64,000 bases of DNA, from NCBI RefSeq assembly GCF_010728725.1, contig NZ_AP022606.1, forward strand, positions 124,001-188,000, in the 5' to 3' direction. The notes beneath the pieces were generated by a model. The model was not told the DNA's origin. It saw nothing but the letters and a program-made list of their open reading frames with translations, and made no database searches. This document shows positions 1 through 10,449 of the stretch, piece after piece. Origin of the DNA: Mycobacterium branderi (lineage in GTDB: Bacteria; Actinomycetota; Actinomycetes; Mycobacteriales; Mycobacteriaceae). The position numbers and the translations under genes are program-made. Positions within the stretch are counted from its first letter, which is position 1, and every line of letters begins with the position of its first letter.

Positions 1-2
1 GC

Positions 3-470
3 TTCTACACGATGTATCGCCGCGGACCCACCGGCGACTATCTCGTCGGCGTCTGCACCAACACGCTGTGTGCGGTGATGGGCGGCGACGCGATCTTCGA
101 GTCGCTCAAAGAACACCTCGGCATCGACAACGACCAGACCACCGAGGACGGCAAAGTCACGCTGCAGCACGTGGAATGCAACGCCGCCTGCGACTACGCC
201 CCAGTCGTGATGGTCAACTGGGAGTTCTTCGACAACCAAACACCCGACTCCGCACGGGAACTCGTCGACGGGCTGCGCTCCGGCAAGCCGCCACGGCCGA
301 CCCGTGGCGCCGAGCTGTGTCCGTTCCGGCAGACCGAGCGGATCCTGGCGGGCTTTCCCGACCAGCGTCCCGACGACGGTCAGGGCGGCGCGGGCGCGGC
401 CACGTTGGCCGGTCTGCGGGTCGCCCAGGAACGCGACATGCAGGCACCACCGACTGGGGACGGTGAATGA
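3..470 (+). CDS. nuoE: NADH-quinone oxidoreductase subunit E (5' truncated by window edge)
   Basis: NuoE is the peripheral complex I subunit carrying the N1a [2Fe-2S] cluster, and it works with NuoF at the NADH end. Only the C-terminal part is present. The frame is open to the window edge and reads FYTMYRRGP at the start, so the ATG at 12 is an internal Met and not the start. The four cluster cysteines are visible as CTNTLC and, about 40 residues later, VECNAAC. The stop TGA overlaps the nuoF ATG by 4 bp, which implies translational coupling. The C-terminal tail (GQGGAGAATLAG and beyond) is a low-complexity extension of the kind common in actinobacteria. Family and position leave little doubt. 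Confidence 0.95.
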   Translation, partial: FYTMYRRGPTGDYLVGVCTNTLCAVMGGDAIFESLKEHLGIDNDQTTEDGKVTLQHVECNAACDYAPVVMVNWEFFDNQTPDSARELVDGLRSGKPPRPTRGAELCPFRQTERILAGFPDQRPDDGQGGAGAATLAGLRVAQERDMQAPPTGDGE

Positions 471-1792
471 TGGCCGCCCCCGTGCGTTTGACTCCGGTGC
501 TCAGCCGCTACTGGGACGACCCCGAGTCGTGGACTCTTGACACCTACCGCCGCCACGACGGCTACCGCGCGCTGCAGAAGGCCCTCGAGATGGAGCCCGA
601 TGCGGTGCTGCAGACGGTCAAGGACTCGGGGTTACGTGGCCGCGGCGGTGCGGGTTTCGCGACCGGAACCAAGTGGTCGTTCATCCCCCAGGGCGACGAA
701 GGGCCGGCCGCCAAGCCGCACTATCTGGTGGTCAACGCCGACGAATCCGAGCCGGGCACATGCAAAGACATGCCGCTGATGCTGGCCACCCCGCATGTGT
801 TGATCGAGGGCAGCATCATCGCCGCCTACGCAATCCGGGCCAGCCATGCGTTCATCTACGTGCGCGGCGAGGTGCTGCCGGTGATACGCCGGCTGCACAA
901 CGCGGTCGCCGAGGCTTATGCCGCAGGCTTTTTGGGCCGCGATATCGCCGGCTCCGGCTACGACCTGGAGTTGGTGGTACACGCCGGCGCAGGCGCCTAC
1001 ATCTGCGGCGAGGAGACCGCGCTGCTCGATTCGCTGGAGGGCCGCCGCGGCCAGCCGCGGCTGCGTCCGCCCTTCCCGGCGGTATCGGGGCTGTACGCCT
1101 GCCCGACGGTGATCAACAACGTCGAAACCATCGCCAGCGTGCCGCCCATCATCCTCAACGGCGTCGACTGGTTCCGCTCGATGGGCAGCGACAAATCGCC
1201 TGGCTTCACGCTGTATTCGCTGTCCGGCCACGTGACCCGGCCGGGGCAATACGAAGCGCCGCTGGGGATCACGCTGCGTGAGTTGCTCGACTACGCCGGC
1301 GGGGTCCGCAAGGGGCATCGGCTGAAGTTCTGGACGCCGGGCGGGTCGTCGACCCCGATCCTCACCGACGAGCACCTCGACGTGCCATTGGACTACGAGG
1401 GCGTCGGCGAGGCCGGCTCGATGCTGGGCACCAAGGCGCTGGAGATCTTCGACGAGACGACGTGCGTGGTGCGTGCGGTGCGGCGCTGGACCGAGTTCTA
1501 CAAGCACGAGTCCTGCGGTAAGTGCACGCCGTGTCGGGAGGGAACCTTCTGGCTGGACAAGATCTACGCCAGGCTGGAGACCGGCAAGGGCACCGCCGAG
1601 GATCTGGACAAGCTGTTCGACATCTCCGACACGATTTTGGGTAAGTCGTTCTGCGCCTTGGGCGATGGCGCGGCCAGCCCGGTGATGTCGTCGCTGAAAT
1701 ACTTCCGCGACGAGTACGTCGCGCACGTCGAGGGCGGCGGCTGTCCCTTCGACCCCCGCGAGTCCATGCTCACGAACGGAGCCGATGCGTGA
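467..1792 (+). CDS. nuoF: NADH-quinone oxidoreductase subunit F, NADH/FMN-binding
   Basis: NuoF (441 aa) holds the NADH site, FMN and the N3 [4Fe-4S] cluster, the electron entry point of complex I. The glycine-rich FMN/NADH loop is seen as GLRGRGGAGFATGTKW near residue 55. The cluster ligands are SCGKCTPC near residue 348 and SFCALGD about 45 residues later. Length is normal for the family. The ATG lies inside the nuoE stop (ATGA). A second Met codon follows immediately, so the start could be one codon downstream. The gene is followed by a MIRU-like element instead of the 4-bp overlap used by most of this operon. Confidence 0.97.
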   Translation: MMAAPVRLTPVLSRYWDDPESWTLDTYRRHDGYRALQKALEMEPDAVLQTVKDSGLRGRGGAGFATGTKWSFIPQGDEGPAAKPHYLVVNADESEPGTCKDMPLMLATPHVLIEGSIIAAYAIRASHAFIYVRGEVLPVIRRLHNAVAEAYAAGFLGRDIAGSGYDLELVVHAGAGAYICGEETALLDSLEGRRGQPRLRPPFPAVSGLYACPTVINNVETIASVPPIILNGVDWFRSMGSDKSPGFTLYSLSGHVTRPGQYEAPLGITLRELLDYAGGVRKGHRLKFWTPGGSSTPILTDEHLDVPLDYEGVGEAGSMLGTKALEIFDETTCVVRAVRRWTEFYKHESCGKCTPCREGTFWLDKIYARLETGKGTAEDLDKLFDISDTILGKSFCALGDGAASPVMSSLKYFRDEYVAHVEGGGCPFDPRESMLTNGADA

Positions 1793-1841
1793 CACGCGCC
1801 GGCGACGATGCAGAGCGCAGCGATGAGGAGGAGCGGCGCCA
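1790..1841 (+). repeat. MIRU-type interspersed repeat between nuoF and nuoG
   Basis: The nuoF-nuoG gap begins with the nuoF TGA and holds GCCGGCGACGATGCAGAGCG, then CAGCGATGAGGAGGAGCGGC, ending just before the nuoG ATG. This matches my memory of the mycobacterial interspersed repetitive unit, known from the senX3-regX3 gap and elsewhere. MIRUs typically sit between the stop and start of co-transcribed genes and can encode a short peptide on the other strand; the antisense reading here starts [15 protein letters not shown]. The element also supplies the GAGGAG ribosome binding site of nuoG. It is present once in this gap, and I noticed no other copy in the window. Confidence 0.7.
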
Positions 1842-4229
1842 ATGACCCAGGCGGCCGACAGCAAGACCGGCGTGGCCCCGGAGATGGTGACGCTGACCAT
1901 CGACGGCACCGAGATCAGTGTCCCCAAGGGCACCTTGGTGATTCGCGCCGCCGAACTGATGGGCATCCAGATCCCGCGGTTCTGCGACCACCCGCTGCTC
2001 GACCCGGTCGGCGCGTGCCGGCAATGCCTGGTCGAGATCGAAGGCCAACGTAAACCGATGGCGTCGTGCACCATTGCGGTGACCGACGACATGGTGGTGC
2101 GCACCCAGTTCACCTCCGAAGCCGCCGACAAGGCGCAGCACGGGGTGATGGAACTGCTGCTGATCAACCATCCGCTGGACTGCCCGATGTGCGACAAGGG
2201 CGGCGAATGCCCGCTGCAGAACCAGGCAATGTCCAACGGGCGGGCCGACTCCCGCTACACCGACGCCAAGCGCCGCTTCGCCAAGCCGATCAATATCTCC
2301 TCGCAGGTGTTGCTGGACCGAGAGCGCTGCATCCTGTGCGCCCGGTGCACGCGGTTTTCCGAGCAGATCGCCGGCGACCCGTTCATCGACATGTTGGAGC
2401 GCGGCGCGCTGCAGCAGGTCGGCATCTACGCCAACGAGCCCTTCGAGTCGTACTTTTCGGGCAACACGGTGCAGATCTGCCCGGTGGGCGCGCTGACTGG
2501 CACCGCGTACCGGTTCAGGGCCCGCCCGTATGACTTGGTGTCGAGCCCGAGCGTGTGCGAGCACTGCGCATCCGGCTGCGCGCAGCGCACCGACCACCGC
2601 CGCGGCAAGGTGCTGCGCCGGCTGGCCGGCGACGACCCGGAAGTCAACGAGGAGTGGAACTGCGACAAGGGCCGGTGGGCGTTCACCTACGCAACCCAGC
2701 CGGACCGGATCACCACTCCCCTAGTACGCAACGCCGACGGAGAGCTGGTACCCGCATCCTGGCCGGAGGCGCTCGCCGCCGCGGTCAACGGGCTCTCCGA
2801 TGTCCGCACGGGCGTGCTGGTCGGTGGCCGGATGACCTGGGAAGACGCCTACGCCTACGCCAAGTTCGCGCGAATCGCGTTGGGCACCAACGACATCGAC
2901 TTCCGGGCCCGGCCGCATTCGAGCGAAGAGGCCGAGTTCCTGGCGGCCCGGGTCGCCGGCCGCCCGGTCAGCGTCAGCTACACCGATCTGGAATTGGCGC
3001 CGGTGGTGCTGCTGGTCGGGTTCGAGCCCGAGGACGAGTCGCCGATCGTGTTCTTGCGGCTGCGCAAGGCCGCCCGCAAGCACCGGCTGCCGGTCTACGC
3101 GGTGGCGCCGTTCGCCAGCCGCGGGCTGGAGCGGATGAAGGGCACGCTCCTCAAGACCGTGCCCGGCGGCGAAGTGGCGGCGCTCGAGGGGCTGAGCGAC
3201 GAAATTGGTGAGCTGCTGCGCAAACCCGGCGCGGTGATCGTCGTCGGGGAACGGCTGGCCACCGTGCCGGGCGGATTGTCGGCGGCGTCCCGACTGGCCG
3301 ATACCACCGGTGCGCGGCTGGCGTGGGTGCCGCGTCGCGCCGGAGAACGCGGGGCGTTGGAGGCCGGCGCGCTGGGCGCACTGCTGCCCGGTGGCCGCCC
3401 GGTGTCTGACGAGGGTGCGCGCTCGCAGGTGTGCGCGGCGTGGCACGTCGCCGAATTGCCTTCTGCTCCTGGGCGAGACACCGACGGCATCCTGGCCGCA
3501 GCCGCGGACGGGACGCTGGGTGCTTTGCTGGTCGGCGGTGTGGAGCCGGGCGATCTGGCCGACCCGGACGCGGCGCTGGCCGCGCTGGACACCGCGGGCT
3601 TCGTGGTCAGCCTGGAGCTGCGGCACAGCGCGGTCACCGAACGCGCCGACGTGGTGTTCCCGATCGCGCCGGCGGCGGAGAAGTCCGGCACCTATGTCAA
3701 CTGGGAGGGCCGCTACCGCGCCTTCCCCGTCGCGCTACAACAAGGCGCCACACCGGATCTGCGGGTGCTCGACGCGCTGGCCGACGAGATGGGCGTCGAC
3801 CTCGGTCTGCCGACCGTCGAGGCGGCCCGCGCGGAGTTGAGCCAACTCGGCAGCTGGGACGGTGAACGCGCAGGCTGCCCGACGGTTGCGGCGACGCCGC
3901 CTGAGCAGCCGGGTTCGGGTGAGGCGGTGCTGACCGGGTGGCGGATGCTGCTCGACGCCGGCCGCATGCAGGACGGCGAGCCGCACCTGGCCGGCACGGC
4001 GCGGGCCCCCGTGGTGCGGTTGTCGGCCGACACCGCGGCCGAAATCGGCGCAGCCGAAGGCGATCCGGTCACCGTCAGCACGTCGCGCGGGGCGATCACG
4101 TTGCCGCTGGTGATCACCGACATGCCCGAGCGGGTGGTGTGGCTGCCGCTGAACTCGCCGGGTTCGGCGGTGCACCGGCAGTTGGGCGTGACGGCCGGCG
4201 AAGTCGTCAGAATCGGGGTGAGCTCATGA
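1842..4229 (+). CDS. nuoG: NADH-quinone oxidoreductase subunit G
   Basis: NuoG (795 aa) is the largest peripheral-arm subunit and carries the iron-sulfur wire from NuoF towards NuoI. In order it shows an N-terminal [2Fe-2S] domain ([20 protein letters not shown] near residue 78), a His/Cys-ligated [4Fe-4S] motif ([15 protein letters not shown]), a second [4Fe-4S] set (CILCARC with a distal CPVGAL), and a molybdopterin-oxidoreductase-like domain. That last domain opens with [10 protein letters not shown] and a later CDKGRWAF, which are ligands for the extra N7 cluster found only in some bacteria. Strong GAGGAG lies before the ATG. The stop overlaps the nuoH ATG. Confidence 0.97.
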   Translation: MTQAADSKTGVAPEMVTLTIDGTEISVPKGTLVIRAAELMGIQIPRFCDHPLLDPVGACRQCLVEIEGQRKPMASCTIAVTDDMVVRTQFTSEAADKAQHGVMELLLINHPLDCPMCDKGGECPLQNQAMSNGRADSRYTDAKRRFAKPINISSQVLLDRERCILCARCTRFSEQIAGDPFIDMLERGALQQVGIYANEPFESYFSGNTVQICPVGALTGTAYRFRARPYDLVSSPSVCEHCASGCAQRTDHRRGKVLRRLAGDDPEVNEEWNCDKGRWAFTYATQPDRITTPLVRNADGELVPASWPEALAAAVNGLSDVRTGVLVGGRMTWEDAYAYAKFARIALGTNDIDFRARPHSSEEAEFLAARVAGRPVSVSYTDLELAPVVLLVGFEPEDESPIVFLRLRKAARKHRLPVYAVAPFASRGLERMKGTLLKTVPGGEVAALEGLSDEIGELLRKPGAVIVVGERLATVPGGLSAASRLADTTGARLAWVPRRAGERGALEAGALGALLPGGRPVSDEGARSQVCAAWHVAELPSAPGRDTDGILAAAADGTLGALLVGGVEPGDLADPDAALAALDTAGFVVSLELRHSAVTERADVVFPIAPAAEKSGTYVNWEGRYRAFPVALQQGATPDLRVLDALADEMGVDLGLPTVEAARAELSQLGSWDGERAGCPTVAATPPEQPGSGEAVLTGWRMLLDAGRMQDGEPHLAGTARAPVVRLSADTAAEIGAAEGDPVTVSTSRGAITLPLVITDMPERVVWLPLNSPGSAVHRQLGVTAGEVVRIGVSS

Positions 4230-5452
4230 CCGGCTTCGGGCACGATACGTGGTGGCTGATCGCCGCCAAGGCGGTCGCGGTCTTCGTCTTCCTGGTCCTG
4301 ACAGTGCTGGCCGCGATCCTGCTCGAACGGAAGTTGTTGGGCCGCATGCAGTTGCGCTGGGGACCCAACCGGGTCGGCCCCCGCGGGTCCCTGCAGAGCC
4401 TGGCCGACGGGATCAAGCTGGCCCTGAAAGAGGCGATCATGCCCGTCGGCGTCGACCGACCGGTTTACCTGCTGGCCCCGATCATCTCGACTATCCCGGC
4501 GATCACCGCTTTCGCGTTCATCCCGTTCGGTCCCGAGGTGTCGGTGTTCGGTCATCGGACCATGCTGCAACTCACCGATCTACCTGTCGCGGTGTTGTTC
4601 ATCCTGGCGCTGTCGTCGATCGGCGTGTACGGCATCGTGCTGGCGGGCTGGGCGTCCGGCTCGACCTATCCGCTGCTGGGCGGCGTGCGCTCCACCGCCC
4701 AGGTGATCTCGTACGAAGTCGCGATGGGCCTGTCGTTCGCGACGGTGTTCCTCTACGCCGGAACGATGTCGACATCGCGGATCGTGGCCGCCCAAGACCG
4801 CGTCTGGTTCGTCTTCCTGCTGCTGCCGTCGTTCCTGGTGTACCTGGTGTCGATGGTCGGTGAAACCAACCGGGCCCCATTCGATTTGCCCGAGGCCGAA
4901 GGCGAACTGGTCGCCGGCTTTCACACCGAGTACTCGTCGCTGCCGTTCGCGATGTTCTACCTCGCCGAATACATCAACATGACCACGGTGTCGGCGTTGG
5001 CCGCGACCCTGTTCTTCGGCGGATGGCACGCGCCGTGGCCGCTGAACATGTGGGCGGGCGCGAACAGCGGCTGGTTCCCGTTGATCTGGTTCACGGCCAA
5101 GGTCTGGACGTTCCTGTTCGTCTACTTCTGGTTGCGGGCCACGCTGCCGCGGCTACGCTACGACCAGTTCATGGCCCTGGGCTGGAAGACCCTGATCCCG
5201 GTGTCGCTGCTGTGGGTGATGATCGCCGCGGTCATCCGCACCCTGCGCAACAACGGCCTCGAGCACTGGACCGCCGTGCTGGTGATCGCCAGCGCCGTCA
5301 CCGCCGTCGGCCTGCTGCTCTATCTGCGAAGACCGCTGTCCGGCTTGGAAACTCGTCCGGAGGAAGCGCCGGAGCCGGCTGCGGAACCGGCATTCCCGAC
5401 GCCGCCGCTGCCGGACAAGGCGCCGACCAAGGAGGGCGCACGTGCCAGCTAA
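4226..5452 (+). CDS. nuoH: NADH-quinone oxidoreductase subunit H
   Basis: NuoH (408 aa from the ATG in the ATGA overlap with nuoG) is the membrane subunit that joins the peripheral and membrane arms and forms part of the quinone chamber. About eight hydrophobic segments are visible. Family hallmarks are [20 protein letters not shown] near the N terminus and the acidic loop [20 protein letters not shown] that lines the quinone site. The last 50 or so residues form a Pro/Glu/Ala-rich hydrophilic tail ([18 protein letters not shown]), longer than in enteric NuoH. The open frame extends upstream into nuoG, but the coupled ATG is the sensible start. Confidence 0.96.
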   Translation: MTGFGHDTWWLIAAKAVAVFVFLVLTVLAAILLERKLLGRMQLRWGPNRVGPRGSLQSLADGIKLALKEAIMPVGVDRPVYLLAPIISTIPAITAFAFIPFGPEVSVFGHRTMLQLTDLPVAVLFILALSSIGVYGIVLAGWASGSTYPLLGGVRSTAQVISYEVAMGLSFATVFLYAGTMSTSRIVAAQDRVWFVFLLLPSFLVYLVSMVGETNRAPFDLPEAEGELVAGFHTEYSSLPFAMFYLAEYINMTTVSALAATLFFGGWHAPWPLNMWAGANSGWFPLIWFTAKVWTFLFVYFWLRATLPRLRYDQFMALGWKTLIPVSLLWVMIAAVIRTLRNNGLEHWTAVLVIASAVTAVGLLLYLRRPLSGLETRPEEAPEPAAEPAFPTPPLPDKAPTKEGARAS

Positions 5453-5969
5453 GTTCCTGGAGTCCATCGCCGGGTTCGGCGTGACGCTCGGCGCGATGTT
5501 CAAACGGCCGATCACCGAGGAATATCCCGAGAAGCCCGGCCCGGTGGCGCCGCGGTATCACGGCCGCCATCAGCTCAACCGGTATCCGGACGGCTTGGAG
5601 AAGTGCATCGGCTGCGAACTGTGTGCCTGGGCGTGCCCGGCCGACGCCATCTACGTCGAGGGCGCCGATAATACTGAGGAAGAACGGTATTCGCCCGGCG
5701 AACGCTACGGGCGGGTGTACCAGATCAACTACCTGCGCTGCATCGGCTGCGGCTTGTGCGTGGAGGCTTGTCCCACCCGGGCGTTGACGATGACCAACGA
5801 CTACGAGATGGCCGACGACAACCGCGCCGACCTGATCTACGAGAAGGACCGACTGCTGGCGCCGCTGGAACCGGGAATGCAGCCGCCGCCGCATCCCCGG
5901 GCGCCGGGTACCACCGATGCCGACTACTACCGCGGCAACGTCAAACCCATAGCCGAGGCCAGCCAATGA
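5442..5969 (+). CDS. nuoI: NADH-quinone oxidoreductase subunit I
   Basis: NuoI (175 aa) is the ferredoxin-like subunit that carries clusters N6a and N6b. It passes electrons to N2 in NuoB. Both motifs are intact: [12 protein letters not shown] near residue 53 and [12 protein letters not shown] near residue 98. The start is a GTG located 11 bp inside the end of nuoH, so the two genes overlap more than the other pairs. Length and order are canonical. The C terminus (AEASQ) runs into the nuoJ ATG through a 4-bp overlap. Confidence 0.96.
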   Translation: MPAKFLESIAGFGVTLGAMFKRPITEEYPEKPGPVAPRYHGRHQLNRYPDGLEKCIGCELCAWACPADAIYVEGADNTEEERYSPGERYGRVYQINYLRCIGCGLCVEACPTRALTMTNDYEMADDNRADLIYEKDRLLAPLEPGMQPPPHPRAPGTTDADYYRGNVKPIAEASQ

Positions 5970-6721
5970 CCACGCTGCTGGCTGAGGGGATCGCCCGGAC
6001 ATCCACCGGTGAGGCGGTAATGTTCTGGGTCCTCGGCGCGCTGGCGCTCATCGGCGCGCTGGGGGTGGTGATGGCCGCCAACGCCGTGTATTCCGCGATG
6101 TTTTTGGCGATGACGATGATCATCCTCGCGGTGTTCTACATGGCACAGGACGCGCTGTTTCTGGGCGTGGTCCAAGTGGTGGTCTACACCGGCGCGGTGA
6201 TGATGCTCTTCCTGTTCGTGCTGATGCTGATCGGCGTGGATTCTGCTGAGTCACTGGTGGAAACCATTCGCGGACAACGGGTTGCCGCGGTGGTGGCCGG
6301 CATCGGATTCGGCGTTCTGCTGATCGCCGGCATCGGCGGTGTGGCCCTCGGCGGGTTCACCGGGCTGACCCAGGCCAACGCCGGCGGCAACGTCCAAGGA
6401 CTGGCCGCCCTGATCTTCTCCCGCTACCTGTGGGCGTTCGAGCTGACCAGCGCGCTGCTGATCACCGCCGCCGTCGGGGCGATGGTGCTGGCGCACCGCG
6501 AGCGGTTCGAACGCCGAAAGACCCAGCGCGAGTTGTCGATCGAGCGCTTCCGCAGCGGCGGATACCCGACACCGCTGCCCGGTCCCGGCGTATACGCCCG
6601 CCACAACGCGGTCGACATGGCCGCGCTGCTGCCCGACGGGTCGTTCTCGAAACTCTCGGTGCCCCCGGTTCTGCAGCAGCGGACGGTCGGCAACGGTTCC
6701 GAGCAGGACGGTGCCCAGTGA
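5966..6721 (+). CDS. nuoJ: NADH-quinone oxidoreductase subunit J
   Basis: NuoJ (251 aa) is a small integral membrane subunit of the complex I membrane arm next to NuoK and NuoA. Five hydrophobic segments are visible. The conserved third helix is present as [20 protein letters not shown], the region that contains the pi-bulge in solved structures. A hydrophilic C-terminal tail of about 80 residues follows the last helix, as in other actinobacteria. The ATG overlaps the nuoI stop (ATGA) and the stop overlaps the GTG start of nuoK (GTGA). Confidence 0.95.
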   Translation: MTTLLAEGIARTSTGEAVMFWVLGALALIGALGVVMAANAVYSAMFLAMTMIILAVFYMAQDALFLGVVQVVVYTGAVMMLFLFVLMLIGVDSAESLVETIRGQRVAAVVAGIGFGVLLIAGIGGVALGGFTGLTQANAGGNVQGLAALIFSRYLWAFELTSALLITAAVGAMVLAHRERFERRKTQRELSIERFRSGGYPTPLPGPGVYARHNAVDMAALLPDGSFSKLSVPPVLQQRTVGNGSEQDGAQ

Positions 6722-7017
6722 ATCCCGCGAATTACCTGTATCTTTCGGCGCTGCTGTTCACGATCGGGGCGGCCGGTGTGTTGCTGCGGCGCAACGCGAT
6801 CGTGATGTTCATGTGCGTCGAGCTGATGCTCAACGCGGTCAATCTGGCGTTCGTCACCTTCGCCCGGATGCACGGTCGGCTCGACGGCCAGATGGTGGCG
6901 TTCTTCACGATGGTGGTCGCCGCCTGCGAAGTCGTGGTCGGACTGGCCATCATCATGACGATCTTCCGTGCCCGCAGGTCGGCTTCGGTCGACGACGCCA
7001 ACCTCCTCAAGGGCTGA
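6718..7017 (+). CDS. nuoK: NADH-quinone oxidoreductase subunit K
   Basis: NuoK (99 aa) is the MrpC-like three-helix proton-channel subunit. The expected membrane glutamates are seen in [16 protein letters not shown] (helix 2) and [13 protein letters not shown] (helix 3). The start is GTG in a GTGA overlap with nuoJ, giving an N terminus [14 protein letters not shown] that fits the family. A longer in-frame reading upstream lies wholly within nuoJ and is not real. The stop is 4 bp before the nuoL ATG. Confidence 0.96.
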   Translation: MNPANYLYLSALLFTIGAAGVLLRRNAIVMFMCVELMLNAVNLAFVTFARMHGRLDGQMVAFFTMVVAACEVVVGLAIIMTIFRARRSASVDDANLLKG

Positions 7018-7021
7018 AACC

Positions 7022-8896
7022 ATGACGGCATACACCTGGCTGCTCGTGGCTCTGCCGGCGGCCGGCGCATTGATCCTGCTGCTGGGCGGCCGGCGCACCG
7101 ACCGCTGGGGCCATCTGCTGGGCTGCGCGGCGGCGCTGGCCGCGTTCGCGGTGGGCCTGGCGCTGCTCACCGAAATGGTTGGCCGCACCGACCGCCTCAT
7201 TCACCAGAACCTGTTCAGCTGGGTGCCGGTCGGCGGGCTGCAGGTCGACTTCGGATTGCAGATCGACCAGCTGTCAATCTGTTTCGTGTTGCTGATCACC
7301 GGCGTGGGCTCGTTGATCCACATCTACTCGATCGGCTACATGGCCGAGGACCCGGACCGTCGACGGTTTTTCGCCTACCTCAACCTGTTTCTCGCGGCAA
7401 TGCTGCTGCTGGTGGTCGCCGACAACTATCTGGGCCTCTACGTCGGCTGGGAAGGCGTCGGTCTGGCGTCGTATCTGCTGATCGGCTTCTGGTATCAGCG
7501 GCCGACGGCGGCCACCGCCGCCAAGAAGGCGTTCGTGATGAACCGGGTCGGCGACGTCGGGCTGTCGCTGGCGATGTTCTTGATGTTCGTCAACTTCGGC
7601 ACGCTGTCGTTCGCCGGAGTGTTCGCCGCCGCACCGGGCGCGAGCCGCGGGGTGCTGGCCGCGATGGGGCTGCTGATGTTGTTGGGCGCCTGCGCCAAAT
7701 CGGCGCAGGTTCCGCTGCAGGCGTGGCTCGGTGACGCAATGGAGGGCCCGACGCCGGTGTCGGCGCTGATCCACGCCGCCACGATGGTGACCGCCGGTGT
7801 GTACCTGATCGTGCGGTCCAACCCGGTGTTCAACCTGGCGCCCGACGCGCAACTCGCGGTGGTGATCGTCGGCGCCGTGACGCTGCTGTTCGGGGCGATC
7901 ATCGGCTGCGCCAAAGACGACATCAAGCGGGCGCTGGCGGCGTCGACGATCAGCCAGATCGGTTACATGGTGCTGGCAGCCGGCCTCGGCCCGGCCGGTT
8001 ACGCGTTCGCGATCATGCACCTGCTCACTCACGGGTTCTTCAAGGCGGGACTGTTCCTCGGGTCCGGCGCGGTGATCCACGCGATGGACGACGAGCAGGA
8101 CATGCGCCGGTACGGCGCGCTGCGCACCGTGCTGCCGGTCACGTTCGCCACCTTCGGGTTGGGCTATCTGGCGATCATCGGGGTTTTTCCGTTCGCCGGG
8201 TTCTTCTCCAAGGACGCCATCATCGAGGCCGCGCTGGGCTATGGCGGCGTGCGTGGCGCCATCCTGGGAGCGGCGGCGGTGCTGGGCGCCGGGATCACCG
8301 CCTTCTACATGACCCGGGTGATGTTGATGACGTTCTTCGGCGAAAAGCGTTGGGCGCCAGAGGCGCATCCGCACGAGGCGCCAGCGGTGATGATCTGGCC
8401 GATGATCCTGCTCGCCGTCGGCTCGGTGTTCTCCGGCGGTCTGCTGGCGATCGGCGGCACCCTGCAGCACTGGCTGGAGCCGGTGGTCGGCAGTCATGAA
8501 GCCGCTCACGCCGCGCCGGCGTGGGCGACCAGCGTCGTGGTGCTCGCCGTGGTAGGCGTCGGCGTCGTGGTGGCCTATCTGATGTACGGGCGGCGTCCGG
8601 TGCCCGAGACCGCGCCGGCCGGTTCGGTGCTGACCGTCGCGGCACGGCGGGATCTCTACGGCGATGCCTTCAACGAGGAGGTGTTCATGCGCCCCGGTGC
8701 GCAATTGACCGACGCGCTGGTCGAGATCGACAACCGCGGCGTGGACGGCTCGATCAACGGGCTGGCCGCGCTGGTGAGCCGCACCTCGGATCGATTGCGA
8801 GGGTTGCAAACCGGGTTCGCGCGCTCCTACGCGTTGTCGATGTTCGTGGGCGCGGCGCTGGTCGCCGCGGCGATCTTGGCGGTGCGACTGTGGTGA
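7022..8896 (+). CDS. nuoL: NADH-quinone oxidoreductase subunit L
   Basis: NuoL (624 aa) is the distal antiporter-like proton-pumping subunit with the long lateral helix. Key elements are the [16 protein letters not shown] helix with its conserved Glu and the broken-helix segment [20 protein letters not shown] with the conserved Lys. The stretch [13 protein letters not shown] and a [19 protein letters not shown] segment are also present. The C-terminal 130 residues include the amphipathic arm and a final anchor helix. The ATG is 4 bp after nuoK. The end overlaps the nuoM GTG. Confidence 0.96.
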   Translation: MTAYTWLLVALPAAGALILLLGGRRTDRWGHLLGCAAALAAFAVGLALLTEMVGRTDRLIHQNLFSWVPVGGLQVDFGLQIDQLSICFVLLITGVGSLIHIYSIGYMAEDPDRRRFFAYLNLFLAAMLLLVVADNYLGLYVGWEGVGLASYLLIGFWYQRPTAATAAKKAFVMNRVGDVGLSLAMFLMFVNFGTLSFAGVFAAAPGASRGVLAAMGLLMLLGACAKSAQVPLQAWLGDAMEGPTPVSALIHAATMVTAGVYLIVRSNPVFNLAPDAQLAVVIVGAVTLLFGAIIGCAKDDIKRALAASTISQIGYMVLAAGLGPAGYAFAIMHLLTHGFFKAGLFLGSGAVIHAMDDEQDMRRYGALRTVLPVTFATFGLGYLAIIGVFPFAGFFSKDAIIEAALGYGGVRGAILGAAAVLGAGITAFYMTRVMLMTFFGEKRWAPEAHPHEAPAVMIWPMILLAVGSVFSGGLLAIGGTLQHWLEPVVGSHEAAHAAPAWATSVVVLAVVGVGVVVAYLMYGRRPVPETAPAGSVLTVAARRDLYGDAFNEEVFMRPGAQLTDALVEIDNRGVDGSINGLAALVSRTSDRLRGLQTGFARSYALSMFVGAALVAAAILAVRLW

Positions 8897-10449
8897 GCTT
8901 CCCGTGGCTTTCGCTGCTGTGGCTGCTGCCGCTGGCCGGGGCCGTGCTGGTGATCGTCATGCCGCCCAGCTGGCGCCAATTCGCGAAATGGCTCGGGCTG
9001 GTTGTCGCCGTCGCGGTGTTGGCCGTGTCGATCGTGATCACCGCCGGGTTCGACACCACCGGCGCTGCTTACCAATTCATTGAATCCCACCCGTGGATAC
9101 CGGCATTCGGCGCCGGCTACACCCTCGGCGTGGACGGCATCGCGGTGGTACTGGTGCTGCTGACCACCGGTCTGGTGCCGCTGCTGATCCTGGCCGGCTG
9201 GAACGACGGCGGCTCGCGCAGCCGCGGACCGCACGGATACGTCGCGCTGACGCTGACCGTCGAGTCGATGGTGCTGATCTCGCTGGTGTCGCTGGATGTG
9301 CTGCTGTTCTACGTGTTCTTCGAGGCCATGCTCATCCCGATGTACTTCATGATCGGCGGCTTCGGCGAAGGAGCACACCGGTCGCGTGCCGCGGTGAAGT
9401 TCTTGCTGTACAACCTGTTCGGCGGGCTGATCATGCTGGCCGCGGTGATCGGGCTGTACGTGGTGACGGCCCAGCACGGTTCAGGCACGTTCGACTTCCG
9501 CACGATTGTCTCCGCCGTGTCGTCGGGTTCGCTCGGCGTCGATCCGGCGGTGCTCAAGGCGCTGTTCCTCGGTTTCATGTTCGCGTTCGCGATCAAGGCG
9601 CCGCTGTGGCCGTTCCACCGCTGGCTGCCCGACGCCGCGGTCGAGTCCACCCCGGCCACCGCCGTGTTGATGATGGCGGTGATGGACAAGGTCGGGACCT
9701 TCGGCATGCTGCGCTACTGCCTGCAGTTGTTCCCTGACGCGTCAACGTATTTCCGTCCGTTGATCGTCGTGCTCTCGGTCATCGGTGTGGTCTACGGCGC
9801 CGTCGTGGCGATCGGTCAGACCGACATCATGCGATTGATCGCCTACACGTCGATCTCCCACTTCGGCTTCATCATTCTGGGCATCTTCGTGATGACCAGC
9901 CAGGGGCAGAGCGGGTCGACGCTGTACATGGTCAACCACGGCTTGTCCACCGCCGCAGTATTCCTGATCGCGGGATTCTTGATCTCGCGGCGCGGGACTC
10001 GGTCGATCAGCGCCTTCGGCGGCGTGCAGAAGGTGGCCCCGGTGCTGGCCGGCACGTTCCTGGTCGCGGCGCTGGCAACGCTGTCGCTGCCCGGGTTGGC
10101 GCCATTCATCAGCGAATTCCTGGTGCTGCTGGGCACTTTCAACCGCTACTGGCTGGCCGCGGCGTTCGGTGCCACCGCCCTGGTGCTGTCGTCGGTGTAC
10201 ATGCTGTGGCTGTACCAGCGGGTGATGACCGGGCCCGTGCGTGACGGCAACGAAAAGATCCGCGACCTGGTGCCGCGCGAACTCGTCGTCGTCGCGCCGC
10301 TGATCGTGCTGCTGGTGCTGCTCGGCTTTTATCCGAAACCGGTGCTGGACATCATCAATCCGGCGGTCGGCCACACCATGACCACGATCGGCCAGCAGGA
10401 TCCCGCGCCGACGGTGCCGACCGGGACGGCGGAAGGACCGCACCGATGA
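8893..10449 (+). CDS. nuoM: NADH-quinone oxidoreductase subunit M
   Basis: NuoM (518 aa) is the second antiporter-like pumping subunit. The conserved Glu helix is [16 protein letters not shown] and the conserved Lys lies in [21 protein letters not shown] further loop reads [18 protein letters not shown] ([14 protein letters not shown]). Fourteen or so hydrophobic segments are visible. GTG start in a GTGA overlap with nuoL gives [16 protein letters not shown], the normal amphipathic N terminus. The stop overlaps the nuoN ATG. Confidence 0.96.
   Translation: MSFPWLSLLWLLPLAGAVLVIVMPPSWRQFAKWLGLVVAVAVLAVSIVITAGFDTTGAAYQFIESHPWIPAFGAGYTLGVDGIAVVLVLLTTGLVPLLILAGWNDGGSRSRGPHGYVALTLTVESMVLISLVSLDVLLFYVFFEAMLIPMYFMIGGFGEGAHRSRAAVKFLLYNLFGGLIMLAAVIGLYVVTAQHGSGTFDFRTIVSAVSSGSLGVDPAVLKALFLGFMFAFAIKAPLWPFHRWLPDAAVESTPATAVLMMAVMDKVGTFGMLRYCLQLFPDASTYFRPLIVVLSVIGVVYGAVVAIGQTDIMRLIAYTSISHFGFIILGIFVMTSQGQSGSTLYMVNHGLSTAAVFLIAGFLISRRGTRSISAFGGVQKVAPVLAGTFLVAALATLSLPGLAPFISEFLVLLGTFNRYWLAAAFGATALVLSSVYMLWLYQRVMTGPVRDGNEKIRDLVPRELVVVAPLIVLLVLLGFYPKPVLDIINPAVGHTMTTIGQQDPAPTVPTGTAEGPHR

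Noticed and set aside
632..2236. Long antisense reading across nuoF-nuoG (534 codons), and similar ones at 7274-8809 and 10329-12020
   Set aside because: These are Arg/His/Gln-rich shadows of high-GC genes with clear motifs on the plus strand.
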